Origin: an uncultured Lachnospiraceae bacterium
Lineage (GTDB): Bacteria > Bacillota > Clostridia > Lachnospirales > Lachnospiraceae
Assembly: GCA_910587295.1 (NCBI GenBank)
Contig: CAJULP010000028.1
Location: forward strand, 1-55,244
DNA: 55,244 bases
Direction of reading: 5' to 3'
Shown: positions 8,706 through 17,389 of the stretch, piece after piece
How the letters are laid out: every line of letters begins with the position of its first letter
How positions within the stretch are numbered: position 1 is the stretch's first letter
Notes under the pieces: model-generated
Told to the model about the DNA's origin: nothing
The model's database searches: none
The model's input: only the letters and a program-made list of their open reading frames with translations
Translations under genes and position numbers: made by a program

Positions 8706-9786
8706 CAATTCGAGACTGAAAGCATTTTTTTACGGACTATCCATGAAGCAGGTTGTATATTCGCTGATCACGTTCCTGTTCCTTGTATTTTTTCTGGTAC
8801 TGACGATCTGGTCGGAAGGGGCAGTCAATGGCCTTTTAGATCAGCAGGCGGCAAGGCGATGGGATAAGGAGGGGAAGAGCGCACAGGTAAGCTGCTTCCT
8901 TTCAGAAAGCGTGGAAATAGATGATTTTATGATCATGAGCTTTGAACGCCAGTTAGAACAGCAGCTAAAGGAAGTCCTTTCCGCAGAGGAGTACTCTGAA
9001 GAGAACGGGAAGCGGCTAGTGGTAGATGCTTACAGTTCCCAGGGCAGGGTGAGCGTGCTTAGTGACAAGGGAAGCCTTGAGACCGATGCGGTGGGGGTTG
9101 GCGGTGATTTCTTTTTGTTCCATCCGTTGACGCTGGTATCGGGAAGCTATATTTCCGGTGATAACCTGATGAAGGACTATATCATGCTGGATGAGGAGGG
9201 GGCCTGGCAGTTGTTTGGATCTTCCGATATTGCCGGCCAAAGCGTGATGATTGGAGGCGTTCCCCATTATGTCAGTGGTGTTTACAAACGGCCGGAGGGA
9301 AGGTTTGCCGAAAATGCCGGGTATGATAAGAGCATCGTGTATCTGTCAAACGAAAGCCTGGCAGCATATGGGGAAGGCGGCAAGATTAGTACTTATGAGG
9401 TGATGGCGCCTAACCCGGTAAAGGGATTTGTCTACACGGCGGTAAAAGAAAAGCTTGGGGTAAAAGAGACGGACATGGTAGTGGTGGAAAATTCCTCCAG
9501 ATACTCCATAGAGTCTCTGATCCCGGTGATTTTGGATTTCGGAGCCCGGTCCATGCAAAATTCCGCAGTCAAGTTCCCCTATTGGGAAAATATTGGAAGG
9601 GCTTATGAGGATGTAAGGGCACTGGCACTTTTGTTTCAGTTTATTTTCCTTTTGATTCCTTGTGTGATTATTATGGCATTTCTTTTCATAAAATGGAAAA
9701 ACAGGAGTTTTACGATCAAGGATGTAGGGAATTATCTGATTGATGCGAAAGACAGGATCAGACAAAATGCAAAAGGGCGGAAATGA
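8698..9786 (+). CDS. MacB periplasmic-core-like membrane protein, reduced
   Basis: A 362-residue protein with one membrane segment near residues 18-40, a large extracellular domain, and a second segment near 308-330 followed by a short basic tail. The extracellular part (permissive beta strands, 'DYIMLDEEGAWQLFG', 'VMIGGVPHYVSGVYKRPEG') resembles the MacB periplasmic core of ABC export permeases. The FtsX domain with its three C-terminal membrane helices is absent and no ATPase gene adjoins. It may therefore be a partner or sensor for the adaptor instead of a complete transporter. Start 8698 (ATGAGTAG overlap) couples its translation to the adaptor gene. Confidence 0.6.
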   Translation: MSSNSRLKAFFYGLSMKQVVYSLITFLFLVFFLVLTIWSEGAVNGLLDQQAARRWDKEGKSAQVSCFLSESVEIDDFMIMSFERQLEQQLKEVLSAEEYSEENGKRLVVDAYSSQGRVSVLSDKGSLETDAVGVGGDFFLFHPLTLVSGSYISGDNLMKDYIMLDEEGAWQLFGSSDIAGQSVMIGGVPHYVSGVYKRPEGRFAENAGYDKSIVYLSNESLAAYGEGGKISTYEVMAPNPVKGFVYTAVKEKLGVKETDMVVVENSSRYSIESLIPVILDFGARSMQNSAVKFPYWENIGRAYEDVRALALLFQFIFLLIPCVIIMAFLFIKWKNRSFTIKDVGNYLIDAKDRIRQNAKGRK

Positions 9787-9796
9787 GGGTAATAGT

Positions 9797-12097
9797 ATGA
9801 AAAAGAAAATAGTTTTGGCATTGGCAGCGCTGTTGGCTCTGGGACTTTTTGGCTGTAAGGGGAAAGACGAACAGCAGGGGGAGCAGGTAGCAAGTAAGGG
9901 GGCAAAGGATTATGTCTATAAGACGCAGGATCTGAAGCTGTCGGATAATGAGTATAACGGAAGTTCACTTTTACAGGCAGGAGATAAGATCTTGGCGTAT
10001 GAATATAGTTGGGCGGAAGACGGCAGCGGCTCCACGATTGATTTTGGCTCTCTGGATGAAAACGGGAATAAGACTGCCCTTTTTCAGATTGTAATGGAGG
10101 AAAGTGAAAGCTGCAATAATTTTGATTCGGACGGAGAAAGTTTGTATGCAATCCGGAACAGATCCTATTATACCGGGGAGCAGGATGCGGAGACAGGCGA
10201 GTTGATCGGAGAAGAAGGGGAATATGTTGATGAGTATCACTTTGTGAAGTTTACCCTGCAGGGGGAGGAAGTTTTTTCCACCAGACTGAATGATATTCCG
10301 GAATTAAAACAGATAGAGGAAGAAAACGGGTATTTTGGCGCTTATTCCCTGATAGCGGCTGGGGATTATGTATACTTTAACTGCTGCGGCAATTATGTGC
10401 AGATGGATAAGGACGGAAATTTTGTAAAGGTAATCGGGAATTTTGAAAACGAGGAAAACAACAGTATAGGCTTGTATAAGTTGTTGGACGGGCGGGTTGT
10501 GGCTGTTATCTGGAGTGAGAAAGACATGTCGATTGCTCTTGCGGATATGGAAAAAGGCACTTTGGGTGAAAAAACGGTTCTTCCCGGCATAAGCTATAAC
10601 TACAGCTTTTATGCGGGGATGGGATATGATCTGTATTTGACGGATACCTATGGTATGTACGGCTATAATATCGGCGATGGGGATAAGACCCAGTTGTTAA
10701 ACTACGTGGACTCGGATATGGATTCCTGGGGGATCAGCAATATCATCCCTATTGATGAAAAGTCTTTTTTTGGTATCTACGACAGTATGGATGGCGGAAG
10801 GAATGTTGCCAAGTTTACAAAGGTAGAGCCCGAGGATGTGAAGGATAAGCAGATCATTACCCTTGCGATGGCCTACACTAATTGGAACGTGAGGTCGGAG
10901 ATCATCAAGTTTAATAAAAGCAGCGAGGAATACCGTATCCAGATCCAGGATTATTCTTCTATGTATAATACCATGGAGGATAACAACATCGGACTTACGA
11001 AATTAAATGCGGATATTGCGTCAGGGAAGATACCGGATATCATCCTGCTGGATGATCAGATGCCCATAGACAGCTATATGAACAAGGGGCTGTTTGAGGA
11101 TTTAAGGCCTTATATCGAAAAGGACGCTGACCTTGATATCAATCAATTTATGCCCAACATCATTGAGGCATGTTCTAAAGACGGAAAGCTGCAGATACTG
11201 GTGCCTTATTTTTCGGTGAACACGCTGATCGCCAAAAGCAGATACGTCGGATCCGAGCGGGGATGGACGGTACAGGAAGCGGTGGATATTTGGAAATCTA
11301 TGCCGGAAGGAACAGAGTTTTTAAACAGCACGACCAGGTCATCTATGCTGGATACCTGTATCCGGCTTTCCGCCAGCCAGTTTATTGATTGGGAAACGGG
11401 TAAGTGCAGTTTTGACGGTGACGGTTTTATACAGATGCTGGAATTTGTTAATACGTTTCCGGAGGAAATCAACGAGGAAGAATATTTTACGGATAATTAC
11501 TGGGAAAATTATGACAGCATGTGGCGCGAGGATCGTGTTTTGACCTCACAGTTATATCTGGGAGATTTTAAAGAGTTTAACAGGCAGGAAAAAGGAACTT
11601 TTGGGGAAGAAGTGACGATGATCGGTTTTCCTTCCGCGGATGGCGACGGTTCCGTGATCATGCCGGGATTAGAGATCGTAATGTCTGCGAAGTCACAGGT
11701 AAAAGAGGGGGCATGGTCCTTTATGAGAAATTTCCTGATGGATGAATATCAGTCAAATATTTACGGGTTTCCGTTAAGTATCGAGCATTTGGAGAAATTG
11801 GCAAAGGAAGCCATGGAAAAGAATTATTACGAGGACGAAAACGGAAAACGGATCGAATATGATGACGTATATTATATGGATGGCATGGAGGTCGTGATAG
11901 AGCCGATGACTGAGCAGGAAACAAAGGATCTGATGGATGAGCTTTACAGTTTTACTCAGATTTACCGGTATGACGATGCGTTAAACCAGATCATCAATGA
12001 GGAGGCGGCTGCTTTCTTTGCAGGACAGAAGAGTGCAAAGGATGTGGCGGGGATTATCCAGAGCAGGGCTCAGATCTATGTAAATGAGACCAGATAA
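9797..12097 (+). CDS. lipoprotein: propeller-like N-terminus plus family 1 solute-binding domain (paralog 2)
   Basis: This 766-residue lipoprotein (lipobox LFGC) is a diverged paralog of the first gene of the operon. Both have an approximately 350-residue beta-rich N-terminal region, then a solute-binding domain opening with 'LAMAYTNWNVRSEIIKFNKS', the shared mid-domain phrase 'FIDWETGKCSFDGDGF', the 'NYYEDENGKRIE' segment, and the C-terminal 'EEAAAFFAGQKSAKDVAGII'. Start 9797 has GAGGG seven bases upstream. Two different binding proteins for one permease pair suggest either two ligands or one binding and one signalling role. The N-terminal domain could bind a polymer or cell-wall component; this is inference. 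Confidence 0.8.
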   Translation: MKKKIVLALAALLALGLFGCKGKDEQQGEQVASKGAKDYVYKTQDLKLSDNEYNGSSLLQAGDKILAYEYSWAEDGSGSTIDFGSLDENGNKTALFQIVMEESESCNNFDSDGESLYAIRNRSYYTGEQDAETGELIGEEGEYVDEYHFVKFTLQGEEVFSTRLNDIPELKQIEEENGYFGAYSLIAAGDYVYFNCCGNYVQMDKDGNFVKVIGNFENEENNSIGLYKLLDGRVVAVIWSEKDMSIALADMEKGTLGEKTVLPGISYNYSFYAGMGYDLYLTDTYGMYGYNIGDGDKTQLLNYVDSDMDSWGISNIIPIDEKSFFGIYDSMDGGRNVAKFTKVEPEDVKDKQIITLAMAYTNWNVRSEIIKFNKSSEEYRIQIQDYSSMYNTMEDNNIGLTKLNADIASGKIPDIILLDDQMPIDSYMNKGLFEDLRPYIEKDADLDINQFMPNIIEACSKDGKLQILVPYFSVNTLIAKSRYVGSERGWTVQEAVDIWKSMPEGTEFLNSTTRSSMLDTCIRLSASQFIDWETGKCSFDGDGFIQMLEFVNTFPEEINEEEYFTDNYWENYDSMWREDRVLTSQLYLGDFKEFNRQEKGTFGEEVTMIGFPSADGDGSVIMPGLEIVMSAKSQVKEGAWSFMRNFLMDEYQSNIYGFPLSIEHLEKLAKEAMEKNYYEDENGKRIEYDDVYYMDGMEVVIEPMTEQETKDLMDELYSFTQIYRYDDALNQIINEEAAAFFAGQKSAKDVAGIIQSRAQIYVNETR

Positions 12098-12109
12098 GGA
12101 AGCAGGATC

Positions 12110-12826
12110 ATGGCGGACTGGCAGGAGAGGACAAAGCTGCTTCTTTCCGGGGAAGCAGCAGAAAAACTGGATAAAGCCCATGTTGCAATCTTAGGGATCG
12201 GCGGTGTCGGCGGTTATGTGGCGGAAGCCCTGGCAAGAAGCGGCATTGGAGGGTTTTCCCTTGTGGATCATGATACCGTTTCCCTAAGTAATTTAAACCG
12301 GCAGATCATCGCCACCAGGGATTCTGTCGGGGAATACAAGACGGATGTGATGAAAAGGCGGATCTTATCCATTAATCCTAAGGCACAGGTGGAAGTATAC
12401 CATGACTTTTTCCTGCCGGGGATGGATGCGGATTTTCTGCCTTTTACCCGGTATTCCTATGTGGTGGATGCCATTGACACGGTGTCTGCGAAAATTGAAC
12501 TTGCTTTCAGGGCGGAGCAGGAAGGTTTTTGGCTGATCAGCAGCATGGGAACCGGAAACAAGCTGGATCCTTCCCGGTTTAAGGTGGCGGATATTTATGA
12601 AACTAAAGTGTGTCCTTTGGCCAAAGTGATGCGCAAAGAGCTTCGGGCAAGGGGCATAGAGAAGCTCAAGGTGGTGTATTCCGAGGAAGAGCCCATGACC
12701 CCGAAGGTGCAGTTAAAAGAGGGAAAAAGAAGGGCAATTCCCGGAAGTGTTGCTTTTGTTCCGGGGGCCGCAGGGCTTGTGATTGCCGGGGAAGTTGTGA
12801 AGGATCTGATCAAGGACTGCGGATAA
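12110..12826 (+). CDS. tcdA: tRNA threonylcarbamoyladenosine dehydratase (ThiF/E1-like)
   Basis: A 238-residue E1-like adenylyl-transfer enzyme. It has the nucleotide-binding GIGGVGG at about 31-37, the 'DHDTVSLSNLNRQI' segment holding the conserved arginine and asparagine, and the 'VVDAIDTVSAKIEL' motif. TcdA cyclises the t6A base at position 37 of ANN-decoding tRNAs. Length is close to the family (about 240-270). The gene starts 12 bases after the second lipoprotein gene, so it may be read from the same transcript even though the functions are unrelated. It ends 6 bases from the convergent tmcAL gene. Confidence 0.85.
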   Translation: MADWQERTKLLLSGEAAEKLDKAHVAILGIGGVGGYVAEALARSGIGGFSLVDHDTVSLSNLNRQIIATRDSVGEYKTDVMKRRILSINPKAQVEVYHDFFLPGMDADFLPFTRYSYVVDAIDTVSAKIELAFRAEQEGFWLISSMGTGNKLDPSRFKVADIYETKVCPLAKVMRKELRARGIEKLKVVYSEEEPMTPKVQLKEGKRRAIPGSVAFVPGAAGLVIAGEVVKDLIKDCG

Positions 12827-12831
12827 GGGGT

Positions 12832-14082
12832 TTATCCGACGATAACAGGAGACTGCTTAAGTTCATTTAAGGCAGTCTCTTTATTTTTTGCCCGGCAGGC
12901 GGCTTCGTAGAGGGAAGCACAGAACAGTTCCCTGTTAAAAAAATCAAGATCCTGCCCTGTGAGGGTATTTTTGGCGTCAGCCATTTTGGTGATCAGGGGA
13001 ATACTGCTTTTCTTTTTGATGGCGGACAAAAGTTCTCCGGCACTTTTTCGAAAGCCCAAAAGATGTCCGTAAGGAATATGGTATTCTCTTTGGGAATAGG
13101 GCTCTTGGTAAAAAGCAGGCGGCCTGATCTCCAAAAGGATGTGCAGCAGGGTACGGCTGATGCGGGCATAGGTGAGATCTTTAGACTTTAGTAAGCTGCA
13201 AAAATCCGAAAAGCCTGTGTAGGCAGGGAGATTTTTACAGATTTTAGCGGAAAGATCCGGCGTGCAGTCTAAGTACATGGAAAAGCCGCTCTGGCTGTGG
13301 GTAAGGAGCTGGTGGTGGAGCATTAAGGACAGGTCATCTTCTGTCAGGAAGCAGCCGGACTCCATGGCAGAAGAAAAGAGTTCCCGGCTTTCTCTGGGAA
13401 TAAAAGGGAGTATCTGCCTGAAACAGGAGACTGCTCCATTCCGTATGGCGGTTGCGCTGGCAAAGGTCTCAGGGGCAGAAGGAATGCTGCTGTCCTTGAA
13501 ATCCTGCCCTTTTCGTTTCATGGTAAAAGGCGTGATCTTACTGTCAAGGGCAAGCAATGCCTTACAGTATTCAAGCCCCAAGATGTTGTTAGGGGCGGTA
13601 AGGAGCTTTGGCCGGTCCTTGATAAAGGGAAGGTGTTTTGCGGCGGCTTTTTCTTTTGCGGCGGGATAGGATAAGCCTTCCTTTAACAGTTCCTGGATGG
13701 TATTCCGGATGCTATCCCCGCAGGATAGAAGGGCGGCTGCGGTCTCAATAAAAGGTGAGGTGGCGCCTTCCTCACTGCCAAAGGATAAGAAATCCACAAC
13801 GCCCAGTTTGTGGAGCAAAGTTACCGCTCCCTGGGCAAAATATTCGGCGCTGGAGGTGGCGTAGAGGGCGGGCAGTTCGATCACGGCATCCGCTCCGCCA
13901 AGAAGCGCCGCCCTTGTGCGGGTATATTTATCCAAAAGAGCAGGGGCGCCTCTTTGGACGAAATGGCCGCTCATGACCACCAGCACATAATCGGCGCCGG
14001 TTTCCTTTTTTGTCTTTTCGATATGGTATCCGTGGCCGGAATGGAAGGGATTATATTCAGCTATGACAGCGGCTGTTTTCAT
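12832..14082 (-). CDS. tmcAL: tRNA(Met) cytidine acetate ligase (YlbM family)
   Basis: The 416-residue protein begins MKTAAVIAEYNPFHSGHGYH, the nucleotidyltransferase signature of TmcAL with its HxGH-like motif, followed by 'MSGHFVQRG' and 'GGADAVIELP'. TmcAL activates acetate with ATP and acetylates the wobble cytidine of elongator tRNA-Met. Start 14082 is chosen because GGAGG lies 8 bases upstream on the minus strand and the family starts here. Its 3' end carries the terminator that also serves convergent tcdA. Use of acetate as substrate is consistent with the neighbouring acetate-producing pta-ackA genes, though not proof of a link. Confidence 0.85.
   Translation of the reverse strand: MKTAAVIAEYNPFHSGHGYHIEKTKKETGADYVLVVMSGHFVQRGAPALLDKYTRTRAALLGGADAVIELPALYATSSAEYFAQGAVTLLHKLGVVDFLSFGSEEGATSPFIETAAALLSCGDSIRNTIQELLKEGLSYPAAKEKAAAKHLPFIKDRPKLLTAPNNILGLEYCKALLALDSKITPFTMKRKGQDFKDSSIPSAPETFASATAIRNGAVSCFRQILPFIPRESRELFSSAMESGCFLTEDDLSLMLHHQLLTHSQSGFSMYLDCTPDLSAKICKNLPAYTGFSDFCSLLKSKDLTYARISRTLLHILLEIRPPAFYQEPYSQREYHIPYGHLLGFRKSAGELLSAIKKKSSIPLITKMADAKNTLTGQDLDFFNRELFCASLYEAACRAKNKETALNELKQSPVIVG
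12849..12890 (+). terminator. terminator of tcdA inside the 3' end of tmcAL
   Basis: GAGACTGC (12849-12856) pairs with GCAGTCTC (12872-12879), extended by TTAA/TTAA around a short loop, and followed by TTTATTTTTT. It ends tcdA transcription on the plus strand while lying within the last codons of the minus-strand tmcAL gene. Confidence 0.8.
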
Positions 14083-14161
14083 AGGATTACCTCCAGGGAA
14101 CTTTGTTTTTTTTAATTGTACCATGTATGAAATAAAAAGCACAGATTTTTTCTGACAAGTC

Positions 14162-14190
14162 TTGTCTGAGCAGTTTGTTTAAGCTATAAT
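14162..14190 (+). promoter_or_regulatory. promoter of pta-ackA
   Basis: TTGTCT (14162-14167), 17 bases, TATAAT (14185-14190). A short inverted repeat GACAAG-T-CTTGTC (14154-14166) overlaps the -35 box and could be a regulator site. Confidence 0.7.
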
Positions 14191-14242
14191 TTTCTTGGGT
14201 ATCAACAAATAAAAGTATTGGGCAGCGAAAGGAGAACCGGTT

Positions 14243-15244
14243 ATGTCATACATTGACGTGATAAAAGACAAAGCAAGAATGGACAAAAAGACGATCGTCC
14301 TTCCGGAAACCACGGATAAGAGGACTTTGATCGCAGCATCCAATATCGTGCAGGAGGGGATTGCGGACATTATCATGATCGGGAATGAAGAGAAGATTAT
14401 GGATGGCGCTACCTGGCTGGAGATTGAATTGGACGGCGTCACGATCATTAATCCCCATACCAGCGAAAAGCTGGATTCTTATGTGGAGCTTTTGTATGAG
14501 ACAAGGAAAAATAAAGGGATGACCCCGGAAAAGGCAAGGGAGATCCTTTTGACTGATAATCTGACATTTGGCGTGATCATGGTCAAGGCAAATGACGCGG
14601 ACGGGATGGTGGCGGGGGCCTGCCATGCCACGGCAGACACGCTGCGGCCGGCCCTGCAGATCTTAAAGACGGCCCCGGGGGTAAAGCTGGTATCGGGCTT
14701 CTTTTTAATGTGCGTGCCCGACTGCCCTTACGGGGAGAACGGTACATTCCTGTTTGCGGACTGCGGCCTGAATCAGGATCCTACGGCGGAGGAACTGGCT
14801 GCGATCGCGGATACTTCCGCAAAGAGTTTTAAGAGCCTTGTGGGGGCAAAGCCGATCATTGCCATGCTTTCTCATTCCACAAAGGGAAGCGCAAAGCATC
14901 CTCTGGTGGATAAAGTGGTGGAAGCCACACGGATCGCTCATGAGCAGTATCCTCATCTGGTGCTTGACGGTGAGCTGCAGACGGACGCTGCCCTTGTTCC
15001 CCAGGTGGCAAAATCCAAGGCGCCGGGAAGCGAAGTGGCAGGAAAAGCCAATGTGCTTATCTTCCCCAACTTAGATTGTGGGAATATCGGTTATAAGTTA
15101 GTCCAGAGGCTTGGCAATGCGGAAGCTTACGGGCCCATGCTCCAGGGGATCGCAAGGCCGGTAAACGATCTTTCAAGGGGATGCTCCTGGCAGGATATCG
15201 TAGGCGTTGTGGCTCTTACCGCAGTACAGGCCCAGTTAGTTTAA
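14243..15244 (+). CDS. pta: phosphate acetyltransferase
   Basis: A 333-residue short-form Pta that converts acetyl-CoA and phosphate to acetyl-phosphate and CoA. The family landmarks are present: 'VLPETTDKRTLIAA' at the N-terminus, 'MVAGACHATADTLRPALQ', 'SGFFLMCVPDCPYGENG', 'MLSHSTKGSAKHPLV' and 'FPNLDCGNIGYKLVQRL'. The start at 14243 follows GGAG by 8 bases. It is directly followed by ackA with 17 bases between, giving the standard two-step route from acetyl-CoA to acetate with ATP formation, the main energy-yielding branch in fermenting clostridia. Confidence 0.95.
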   Translation: MSYIDVIKDKARMDKKTIVLPETTDKRTLIAASNIVQEGIADIIMIGNEEKIMDGATWLEIELDGVTIINPHTSEKLDSYVELLYETRKNKGMTPEKAREILLTDNLTFGVIMVKANDADGMVAGACHATADTLRPALQILKTAPGVKLVSGFFLMCVPDCPYGENGTFLFADCGLNQDPTAEELAAIADTSAKSFKSLVGAKPIIAMLSHSTKGSAKHPLVDKVVEATRIAHEQYPHLVLDGELQTDAALVPQVAKSKAPGSEVAGKANVLIFPNLDCGNIGYKLVQRLGNAEAYGPMLQGIARPVNDLSRGCSWQDIVGVVALTAVQAQLV

Positions 15245-15261
15245 AATGGAGGATAGAGAAT

Positions 15262-16458
15262 ATGAACATATTAGTTATTAACTGTGGGAGTTCTTCTTTA
15301 AAATTTCAGCTGATCAATGCCCAGTCTGAGGAACTGATCGCAAAGGGTTTATGTGAAAGAATCGGGATTCCCGGGAGTCAGATGACCTATGCTCCCAAAG
15401 GAGGGGAAAAGATAGAAAAAGCGGAAGATATGCCGGATCATACGGCAGCGATCCGGTTGGTCTTAAATGCTCTGTCGGATGAAAAGCACGGCGTTGTGAA
15501 AAGCCTTGACGAGATTGGCGCGGTGGGGCACAGGATCGTCCATGGGGGTGAGAGCTTTGCCGCTTCCACGGTGATCAATGACGAAGTGATGAAGGCGATT
15601 GAAGATTGCAATGATCTTGCTCCTTTACATAACCCGGCTAACCTGATTGGAATCAATGCCTGCAGGAAGCTGATGCCGGACACCCCGATGGTAGGGGTCT
15701 TTGACACAGCGTTCCACCAGACCATGCCGGAGAGGGCGTATCTGTATGGGATCCCTTACCGCTACTATGAGGATTATAAGGTAAGAAGGTACGGTTTCCA
15801 CGGAACCAGCCACTCCTATGTTTCCCATCGGGCGGCAGAGCTGCTTGGCAGGGAGTATGAAGACTTGAAGATGATCGTATGCCATTTGGGGAATGGGGCA
15901 AGCATTTCGGCCGTGCAGAATGGAAAATGCGTGGATACATCCATGGGCCTTACCCCCTTGGAGGGGCTGATCATGGGAACCAGATCCGGGGATCTGGATC
16001 CCGCCATCATAGAGTTTTTGTGTGGCAAAGAAGAAAAAACCGTCCATGAAATTTTGAATGTTTTAAATAAGGAGTCCGGTGTCTTAGGCCTTTCGGAAGG
16101 GTATTCTTCTGACTTCCGGGATCTGGAAAAAGGCTATAATGGAGGAGAAGCGCCCTCTATCCGCGCAATGAACGGGTTTATTTACCGGGTTGTGAAATAC
16201 ATCGGGGCATATACGGCGGTGATGAACGGTGTGGACGTTATCTGCTTTACCGCAGGAATCGGGGAGAACAATTCCTTTATCCGGAAAGAGGTATGTGCGC
16301 ATCTTGCTTATCTTGGAATCGGGATCGATGAAGAGGAAAATGCAAAGCGGGGGGAAGAAGTATTGATCTCTACAAAGGAGAGCAGGACAAAGGTACTTGT
16401 GATCCCCACCAACGAAGAACTTGCTATCGCGAGGGAGACATTTGCGCTGGTAAAATAA
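15262..16458 (+). CDS. ackA: acetate kinase
   Basis: 398 residues, the usual length. The protein shows the ASKHA phosphate motif NCGSSSLKF at the start, 'PLHNPANL', 'RRYGFHGTSHSYV', 'HLGNGASI', 'GTRSGDLDPAI' and 'FTAGIGENN'. It transfers the phosphate of acetyl-phosphate to ADP. Start 15262 is supported by GGAGGA eight bases upstream and by the family N-terminus; longer in-frame starts would run into pta. No terminator is visible downstream, so some read-through into yceD is possible. Confidence 0.95.
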   Translation: MNILVINCGSSSLKFQLINAQSEELIAKGLCERIGIPGSQMTYAPKGGEKIEKAEDMPDHTAAIRLVLNALSDEKHGVVKSLDEIGAVGHRIVHGGESFAASTVINDEVMKAIEDCNDLAPLHNPANLIGINACRKLMPDTPMVGVFDTAFHQTMPERAYLYGIPYRYYEDYKVRRYGFHGTSHSYVSHRAAELLGREYEDLKMIVCHLGNGASISAVQNGKCVDTSMGLTPLEGLIMGTRSGDLDPAIIEFLCGKEEKTVHEILNVLNKESGVLGLSEGYSSDFRDLEKGYNGGEAPSIRAMNGFIYRVVKYIGAYTAVMNGVDVICFTAGIGENNSFIRKEVCAHLAYLGIGIDEEENAKRGEEVLISTKESRTKVLVIPTNEELAIARETFALVK

Positions 16459-16471
16459 TTTCTGGCAGGTA

Positions 16472-16500
16472 TTGACAAATGAAGCAACTGCCGTTATAAT
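16472..16500 (+). promoter_or_regulatory. perfect-consensus sigma-A promoter of yceD-rpmF
   Basis: TTGACA (16472-16477), exactly 17 bases, TATAAT (16495-16500). Both hexamers match consensus, so a strong constitutive promoter is expected, fitting a ribosomal protein gene. Confidence 0.9.
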
Positions 16501-16552
16501 GGTTGGAGTGTGCGGCAGACTATCTGCACATGTGTTTTATAGGGAGTTTGCA

Positions 16553-17077
16553 ATGTTCATGAATCTGACTGATGTTTTTACATCTGAGGGAAAAGACAGA
16601 GAGGAAATCATAACCTTCGGGGCGGATGAAGTTTCTTATATAGGAAATACATACCGCATTTTGGAGAAGTCACCTGTCCATGTGAAGTGTTCCAATGTTG
16701 GAACGGGGAAAGCGAATGTCTGCGTGAAAGCGGAATTTACTCTTGGTATTCCCTGCGACAGATGCTTGAAAGAGGTTACAGTATCCGTTCCGGTCTGTTT
16801 TGAACAGGAAATTATCTCACCGGAGGCAGGACAGGAAGCCGATGGGCAGGAAGAACAAAGTTTTCTGCAGGGGTATGAGCTTAATGTGGAAGCCCTGTTA
16901 AACAGTGAAATACTGGTCAATATGCCGGTCAAGGTGCTTTGTAAGCTTGATTGTAAAGGAATTTGCAAGCAGTGTGGACATGACCTGAATGAAGGGGATT
17001 GCGGGTGCGATACATTTGTTCCCGATCCTAGGATGGCGGCTATTAAAGATATCTTTTATGCGAATAAGGAGGTGTAA
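16553..17077 (+). CDS. yceD: DUF177 (YceD) protein
   Basis: A 174-residue member of the DUF177/YceD family, which nearly always precedes rpmF. In plants and bacteria the family has been tied to 23S rRNA accumulation. Visible features are a Cys pair in 'IPCDRCLKEV' and a C-terminal cluster (CKLDCKGICKQCGHD, then DCGCD) that looks metal-binding. Start 16553 is chosen because AGGGAG is six bases upstream and it lies downstream of the promoter. Longer readings would begin inside the -35 box. The gene is followed three bases later by rpmF. Confidence 0.85.
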   Translation: MFMNLTDVFTSEGKDREEIITFGADEVSYIGNTYRILEKSPVHVKCSNVGTGKANVCVKAEFTLGIPCDRCLKEVTVSVPVCFEQEIISPEAGQEADGQEEQSFLQGYELNVEALLNSEILVNMPVKVLCKLDCKGICKQCGHDLNEGDCGCDTFVPDPRMAAIKDIFYANKEV

Positions 17078-17079
17078 CG

Positions 17080-17259
17080 ATGTCTATTTGTCCTAAGAAT
17101 AAATCTTCAAAATCCAGAAGAGATAAGAGAAGAGCAAACTGGAAGATGAGTGCTCCTACATTGGTTAAGTGCAGCAAATGCGGCGCGCTGATGATGCCTC
17201 ATAGAGTATGCAAGGCATGTGGTTCTTACAATAAGAAAGAAATCATTGCCCAGGATTAA
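17080..17259 (+). CDS. rpmF: 50S ribosomal protein L32
   Basis: A 59-residue protein with the basic start MSICPKNKSSKSRRDKRRAN and a zinc ribbon with two CxxC pairs (CSKCG and CKACG). It is the zinc-binding form of L32. AAGGAGG lies 7 bases before the ATG. It is read with yceD from a consensus promoter and is followed by a terminator, the common clostridial arrangement upstream of plsX. Confidence 0.95.
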   Translation: MSICPKNKSSKSRRDKRRANWKMSAPTLVKCSKCGALMMPHRVCKACGSYNKKEIIAQD

Positions 17260-17284
17260 TAATTGAATGGTAAGACATGGTCGG

Positions 17285-17322
17285 GGCTTCATTATCTAAT
17301 GTAATGAAGCCTCCTATTTTTT
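17285..17322 (+). terminator. terminator after rpmF
   Basis: GGCTTCATTA (17285-17294) and TAATGAAGCC (17302-17311) form a perfect 10-bp stem with a 7-base loop, followed by a T-rich tract ending in TTTTTT. Confidence 0.85.
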
Positions 17323-17333
17323 GTATATTTGTC

Positions 17334-17362
17334 TTGATTTTTGGAATATGGTCTAGTATAGT
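17334..17362 (+). promoter_or_regulatory. promoter of plsX-acpP
   Basis: TTGATT (17334-17339), 17 bases, TATAGT (17357-17362), placed between the rpmF terminator and plsX. No FapR-type palindrome was seen around it. Confidence 0.7.
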
Positions 17363-17389
17363 AGAGAAGGAAATAGAGGAGGTGTCAAT

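Noticed and set aside
16472..16552. Longer yceD protein beginning with TTG at 16472
   Set aside because: That TTG is the first base triplet of the -35 box, so it lies upstream of the transcript start.
17323..17389. FapR operator before plsX
   Set aside because: No match to the TTAGTACCTGGTACTAA-type palindrome was found around the promoter.
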